Part shown: in pieces, positions 16,111 through 18,634 of the stretch
Layout of the letters: each line of letters starts with the position of its first letter
Numbering within the stretch: position 1 is the first letter of the stretch
Source: DATEHQ01 sp035279525
Lineage (GTDB): Bacteria; Chloroflexota; Dormibacteria; Dormibacterales; Dormibacteraceae
NCBI GenBank assembly: GCA_035279525.1
Contig: DATEHQ010000019.1
Coordinates: forward strand, 1 to 18,634
Direction: 5' to 3'
Length of the DNA: 18,634 nucleotides
Made by a program: the position numbers and the translations under genes
Notes under the pieces: model-generated
Seen by the model: only the letters and a program-made list of their open reading frames with translations
Told to the model about the DNA's origin: nothing
Database searches by the model: none

Positions 16111-16493
16111 CGAGCCGCCTCGAACGCCCGGAGAAGCAGCTCGCGCGGCGCGGGCACCGCGGATTCCGACGCGGCCGCCGCCGCCATGTCCTGGACGGCC
16201 CGCGCGAACGCGACCTGCAGCCGCTGAGGCGCGACGTCGGCGAGCAGGCGGGACGAGCGGGCCAGGCAGAGGTCGCCCATGAGCAGCGTGGCGGGCGGCG
16301 CCGCGCGCCCGCCGAGGCCGTGCAACCCGATGCCGACCTCGATCAGGGCCGCCGCGAGAGCGAGCTTCGGACCTCTGTCGCTTTCGTAGGCGCCGACCGC
16401 CCCGAGGTACGACCGGTAGGCGTCCTGGAGGCCTTCCCCCCACAGGTTTTCGAGCCGGTCCAGCTCGCGGTCGATGACCTGGGTCGCGCTCAC
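16107..16493 (-). CDS. Small protein resembling a degenerate prenyl synthase half (HepS-like)
   Basis: This 128-residue, mostly helical protein has no firm family by eye. Its middle looks like part of an isoprenoid synthase fold: a run of Ala-rich helix (LALAAALIEVGIGLHGLGG) where synthases have the first Asp-rich helix, then ATLLMGDLCLARSSRLLAD, which mirrors the GDYLLARA region of polyprenyl synthases. Both DDxxD motifs and the GGKRLRP motif are absent, so it is probably not catalytic. Position, coupling (GTGA overlaps at both ends) and the adjacent synthase and menG suggest the non-catalytic small subunit of a two-part synthase, as HepS is to HepT in Bacillus, although it is about half HepS length. 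The function is inferred, not shown. Confidence 0.6.
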   Translation of the reverse strand: MSATQVIDRELDRLENLWGEGLQDAYRSYLGAVGAYESDRGPKLALAAALIEVGIGLHGLGGRAAPPATLLMGDLCLARSSRLLADVAPQRLQVAFARAVQDMAAAAASESAVPAPRELLLRAFEAAR

Positions 16494-17131
16494 GGCACGG
16501 GCTCGATCAAAGTGCCGGCGAGCTGGCCGAAGGCCGAAAGAGCCCGCAGGCACGACTCGTCGTCGCGGGTGACCACGTAGTAGAGCCCAAAACCGAGCAC
16601 GGTGTTCAGCACCAGCGGGACGAGCACCTCGCGCGGGACGGTGAGCCGGACCCGACCGTCTTCCTCCAGGCGGTCGAGCTGTTCCTGGATCACCTCGCGG
16701 TACCTGGTGAAGAGCTCGGGCAGATAGGCCCGCAGGCGCTCGGTGCGCGGCGCCTGGACGAGGAGGTCAAAGGCCGCCAGCTGGATGTCGCCGAGCTGGC
16801 GAAGCGACGCCCACAGGGATTCGACACCGACCTCGAGGACCTCGAGGGGGTCGGTGAGCTGGTTCAGCGCGCTGCGGAGCTCTTCTACCGATCGGGCGGT
16901 GAGGAAGCGCCAGGCTTCCACCAACAGCTCGGACTTGGTGGGAAACCAGTACTGGAGGTTGCCGATGGCGACGCCGGCCTTCGACGCGATGGCCCGAACG
17001 CTGGTGCCGGAGTAGCCGTTCTCCAGGAGCGACTCGGCCGCCGCGTGGATGATCTGTTCACGGGTGCTTTCGACCGGGGCCGCAGTCGCCGCGAGTGCTG
17101 GGGAGGACCCCTCCTTGAATGCACCGGTCAT
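16490..17131 (-). CDS. TetR/AcrR family transcriptional regulator
   Basis: This dimeric DNA-binding regulator has 213 residues from ATG 17131. After a short Ala-rich tail it has the TetR helix-turn-helix region: STREQIIHAAAESLLENGYSGTSVRAIASKAGVAIGNLQYWFPTKSELL. The C-terminal ligand-binding part is helical with no recognisable ligand motif. It is the first gene of the operon, and its stop overlaps the HepS-like start. It therefore probably controls its own expression and that of the prenyl synthase genes, and perhaps the divergent aldolase gene. A 10-base palindrome covers its start codon and could be its operator. Confidence 0.92.
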   Translation of the reverse strand: MTGAFKEGSSPALAATAAPVESTREQIIHAAAESLLENGYSGTSVRAIASKAGVAIGNLQYWFPTKSELLVEAWRFLTARSVEELRSALNQLTDPLEVLEVGVESLWASLRQLGDIQLAAFDLLVQAPRTERLRAYLPELFTRYREVIQEQLDRLEEDGRVRLTVPREVLVPLVLNTVLGFGLYYVVTRDDESCLRALSAFGQLAGTLIEPVP

Positions 17132-17138
17132 ACGTATG
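17129..17138. promoter_or_regulatory. Candidate TetR-type operator palindrome
   Basis: CATACGTATG is a perfect 10-base palindrome that covers the regulator's start codon and predicted transcription start. AT-rich palindromes are rare in this window. TetR-family proteins commonly bind such sites next to their own gene. Confidence 0.45.
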
Positions 17139-17142
17139 TACC

Positions 17143-17148
17143 AGTCTA
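17143..17148 (-). promoter_or_regulatory. Putative -10 box of the TetR operon
   Basis: TAGACT on the minus strand (TANNNT). Initiation would be near 17136, inside the palindrome, with a leader of about 5 bases before ATG 17131. It shares a 65-base intergenic region with the divergent aldolase gene. Confidence 0.4.
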
Positions 17149-17185
17149 AACAGACCCTGGAATCGAGGTGGGTTTGGGCTTGGGT

Positions 17186-17191
17186 TAATCT
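17186..17191 (+). promoter_or_regulatory. Putative -10 box of the aldolase gene (leaderless)
   Basis: TAATCT (TANNNT), with its last base 6 before the GTG at 17197, placing the predicted RNA start at 17197-17198. This supports GTG 17197 over upstream in-frame codons that would run into the TetR promoter. Confidence 0.5.
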
Positions 17192-17196
17192 CAGCC

Positions 17197-17850
17197 GTGG
17201 CTGTGCGGAGCATCGCCGAGGTCTTTCCCAACCGCCTTTGCGGTGTGCTGCGAACCGAGGACGCCGACGCCGGTTTCCAGGCATGCCTGTCCGCTCTCGA
17301 GGGCGGGGTGGCGACCATCGAGGTGACCAAGACGGTGCCGTCGTGCTTCGACCTGATCCGCGGCCTGATCGCCACCACCGGCGGGCGCCACTCCGTCGGC
17401 GTGGGAACGGTGTGGGACCCAGGCGCCGTGCACGAGGCGAAGGAGGCCGGTGCATCGTTCGTGGTCACCCCGGTCCTGCTGCCGGAGGTGGCGGAAGCCT
17501 GCCGGCAAGAGGACATGATGTGCGTGCTCGGCGCGCTCACTCCGACCGAGGTGTACCAGGCGCGCCTTGCCGGGGCCGGCCTCGTCAAGGTGTTCCCGAT
17601 CACACCCGTCGGCGGCCCCGCCTACATAGAGGCGCTCAACGGGCCGATGGGAGGTGTCCCCTTCTGGGTCTCGGGTGGAGTGCCGATCGCGGACGTCCCG
17701 GCGTACCTGCGCCTCGGGGTCAAGGTGGTTGGTCTGACCGGGTCGCTCTTTACTCCCGACGCGCTGCAGCGGCGTGACTTCGGCGCGGTGAGGGCCAACG
17801 CGGAGCAGGCCGCCGCCGCGGCCGCGTCAATCCTTGAGGGCCAGGCGTGA
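17197..17850 (+). CDS. KDPG/KHG aldolase family protein (Eda-like)
   Basis: This class I aldolase of the Eda family has 217 residues. Members cleave 2-keto-3-deoxy-6-phosphogluconate or 4-hydroxy-2-oxoglutarate to pyruvate and an aldehyde. The TIM-barrel landmarks are present: Glu42 in TIEVTKTVP, GVGTVWDPGAVHEAKEAGASFVVTP, LGALTPTEVYQA, the Schiff-base Lys131 in VKVFP and the phosphate-side SGGVP. Where E. coli Eda has Arg49 (EVTLRT) this protein has Thr (EVTKTV), so substrate preference may differ. Downstream it meets the pilin genes head-on with 29 bases between stops. No other Entner-Doudoroff gene is visible in the window, so the pathway is undecided. Confidence 0.85.
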   Translation: MAVRSIAEVFPNRLCGVLRTEDADAGFQACLSALEGGVATIEVTKTVPSCFDLIRGLIATTGGRHSVGVGTVWDPGAVHEAKEAGASFVVTPVLLPEVAEACRQEDMMCVLGALTPTEVYQARLAGAGLVKVFPITPVGGPAYIEALNGPMGGVPFWVSGGVPIADVPAYLRLGVKVVGLTGSLFTPDALQRRDFGAVRANAEQAAAAAASILEGQA

Positions 17851-17879
17851 CTCCGGAGCCGGGTTCCCTCTCATAGCGG

Positions 17880-18050
17880 TCAGCAACCGACGTGGTAGTT
17901 GCACATCGTGGCGCTGATGTTGGAGTAGAGGTTCGTCACCTGCTTGCCGGTGAGGAGCAGCGCCACGATCACGACCAGCGCGACGAGGGCGAGGATCAGA
18001 GCGAACTCGACCATGCCCTGTCCCCGCTCGAGCTTCTTGGCCCGGGTCAA
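17880..18050 (-). CDS. Flp/Fap-type pilin, second of a tandem pair
   Basis: This small type IVb prepilin (56 residues) is assembled by a Tad system at the inner membrane. From TTG 18050, which overlaps the stop of the previous pilin as TTGA, it reads MTRAKKLERG then QGMVEFALILALVALV. The prepilin peptidase site is Gly10/Gln11 with Glu at mature position +5, the hallmark of this family. One membrane helix follows, then a polar tail ending ATMCNYHVGC. A GTG at 18071 gives a longer leader, but the TTG start makes the leader identical in length to that of its twin. The mature form would be 46 residues. Confidence 0.88.
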   Translation of the reverse strand: MTRAKKLERGQGMVEFALILALVALVVIVALLLTGKQVTNLYSNISATMCNYHVGC

Positions 18051-18217
18051 CACCCCACGTGGTAGTTGCACATGGTCGCCGTGATGTTCGAATAGAGATT
18101 GATCAGCTGCCCGCCGGTGGCGATGAGCACCACCACGACCACCAGGGCGATGAGGGCCAGGATGAGCGCGTACTCAACCATGCCCTGGCCGGACTGCATA
18201 CGGGAGATGTTGATCAC
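18047..18217 (-). CDS. Flp/Fap-type pilin, first of a tandem pair
   Basis: This is a second 56-residue prepilin in the same format. From GTG 18217, overlapping the upstream stop as GTGA, it has a 10-residue leader ending in SG, then QGMVEYALILALIALVVVV with Glu at mature +5. The tail GGQLINLYSNITATMCNYHVGC is nearly identical to that of the downstream copy; the last 10 residues match exactly. An internal ATG at 18199 would shorten the leader to 4 residues, which is less typical. The pair has arisen by tandem duplication. The two C-terminal cysteines seven residues apart could form a disulfide loop. Confidence 0.88.
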   Translation of the reverse strand: MINISRMQSGQGMVEYALILALIALVVVVVLIATGGQLINLYSNITATMCNYHVGC

Positions 18218-18634
18218 GACTGGTTTTGACCTGAAAGCTTAACCGCCGAGCCCCCCGCTCTGGTCGCTGCGACCCGCAGGGCCTGCTCCACGACGACCCT
18301 CACCATCCGCTTCCTCCAGAAGTGGCTGAGGTCGGCGTTGTCGAGCGGCCGGGCCGGCTTGGCTGCGATGACCGCAGTTTCGCGGATCGTCTCCTCGTCG
18401 GCACGCTTGCCCGTAAGGAAGTGTTCAGCTTCGCGGCACTCCAGGGGGTGCGACGCCACGGCTGAGAGCACGATCCTGCAGTGCTCGACGACCGCTCCGT
18501 CCAGGCGCAGCACGGCCGCCGCGCCCGCGATCGGGAAGTCGATCGAACCCCGCCGCCGCAGCTTGACGTACGCCGTGCCGGTGCCCGGTTCGGCGCGCAT
18601 TCGCAAACCGGTGACCACCTCCGCCGGCTGCTTG
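18214..18634 (-). CDS. FAD-binding subunit of a molybdenum hydroxylase, C-terminal part (CoxM/XdhB/CutM-like; 5' end outside the window)
   Basis: The frame is open to the right edge, so only the last 139 or so residues are seen. They match the CO-dehydrogenase flavoprotein C-terminal domain (PF03450): AYVKLRRRGSIDFPIAGAAAVLRLDG, RIVLSAVASHPLECREAEHFLTGK and a C-terminal helix RKRMVRVVVEQALRVA. This subunit passes electrons from the molybdenum and iron-sulfur subunits to an acceptor. The substrate (CO, xanthine, aldehyde or other) cannot be told from this part. The stop codon overlaps the start of the first pilin gene, an unexpected partner. MoaA in the same window makes the cofactor such enzymes need. 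Confidence 0.88.
   Translation of the reverse strand, partial: KQPAEVVTGLRMRAEPGTGTAYVKLRRRGSIDFPIAGAAAVLRLDGAVVEHCRIVLSAVASHPLECREAEHFLTGKRADEETIRETAVIAAKPARPLDNADLSHFWRKRMVRVVVEQALRVAATRAGGSAVKLSGQNQS

Noticed and set aside
16494..17455. A longer start for the TetR gene, up to 17455.
   Set aside because: It would overlap the divergent aldolase gene, and the extra residues are Arg/Pro-rich without homology.

Overview
This is a high-GC, gene-dense bacterial chromosome segment with no phage, IS element or CRISPR array. Several traits point to a Chloroflexota or Candidatus Dormibacterota-like soil lineage. It has a bS21 gene, which most actinobacteria lack. It has a menaquinone-type methyltransferase, Flp pilins, a CO-dehydrogenase/xanthine-oxidase-type flavoprotein, frequent GTG/TTG starts and many leaderless-looking promoters. 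The assignment is an inference from gene content, not a phylogenetic result.

Layout. (1) 1-1626 (+): the end of a BcrA-type ABC ATPase overlapping its membrane partner. (2) 1627-2168: a repeat-containing spacer, ribosomal protein bS21, then an isolated 5S rRNA with a perfect TATAAT box placed 7 nt before the predicted RNA end and a strong terminator. (3) 2175-4432: a polysaccharide flippase (-) divergent from a family 2 glycosyltransferase (+), probably cell-surface glycan export. (4) 4437-8431 (+): HtpX membrane protease followed by a very large protein that joins an ATP/ADP-translocase-like membrane domain, HEAT repeats and a cyclic-nucleotide-binding domain. (5) 8467-11137 (-): exonuclease VII subunits XseB and XseA, then MoaA of molybdenum cofactor synthesis. 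(6) 11158-14610 (+): a beta-oxidation or phenylacetate-type module (hydratase, PaaG-like isomerase, thiolase) running into a UbiE/MenG methyltransferase. (7) 14728-17131 (-): a translationally coupled operon of TetR regulator, a short protein resembling a catalytically dead prenyl synthase half, and a fusion of a YjbQ (UPF0047) domain to a polyprenyl diphosphate synthase. (8) 17197-17850 (+): a KDPG-aldolase-family protein. (9) 17880-18634 (-): the C-terminal part of a CoxM/XdhB-type FAD subunit overlapping two tandem Flp pilin genes.

The most unusual system is regions 6-7. MenG, a HepS-like small subunit and a HepT-like synthase lie together, as in the hepS-menG-hepT locus of Bacillus, but rearranged to face each other. 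Here the HepT-like synthase carries an N-terminal YjbQ domain, and the operon is led by a TetR regulator. This suggests a dedicated route for making and attaching the menaquinone side chain. Other signals run through the whole window: NTGA start/stop overlaps using ATG-alternative starts (GTG, TTG and probably CTG), and TANNNT -10 boxes placed so that transcription would begin at or within a few bases of the start codon.
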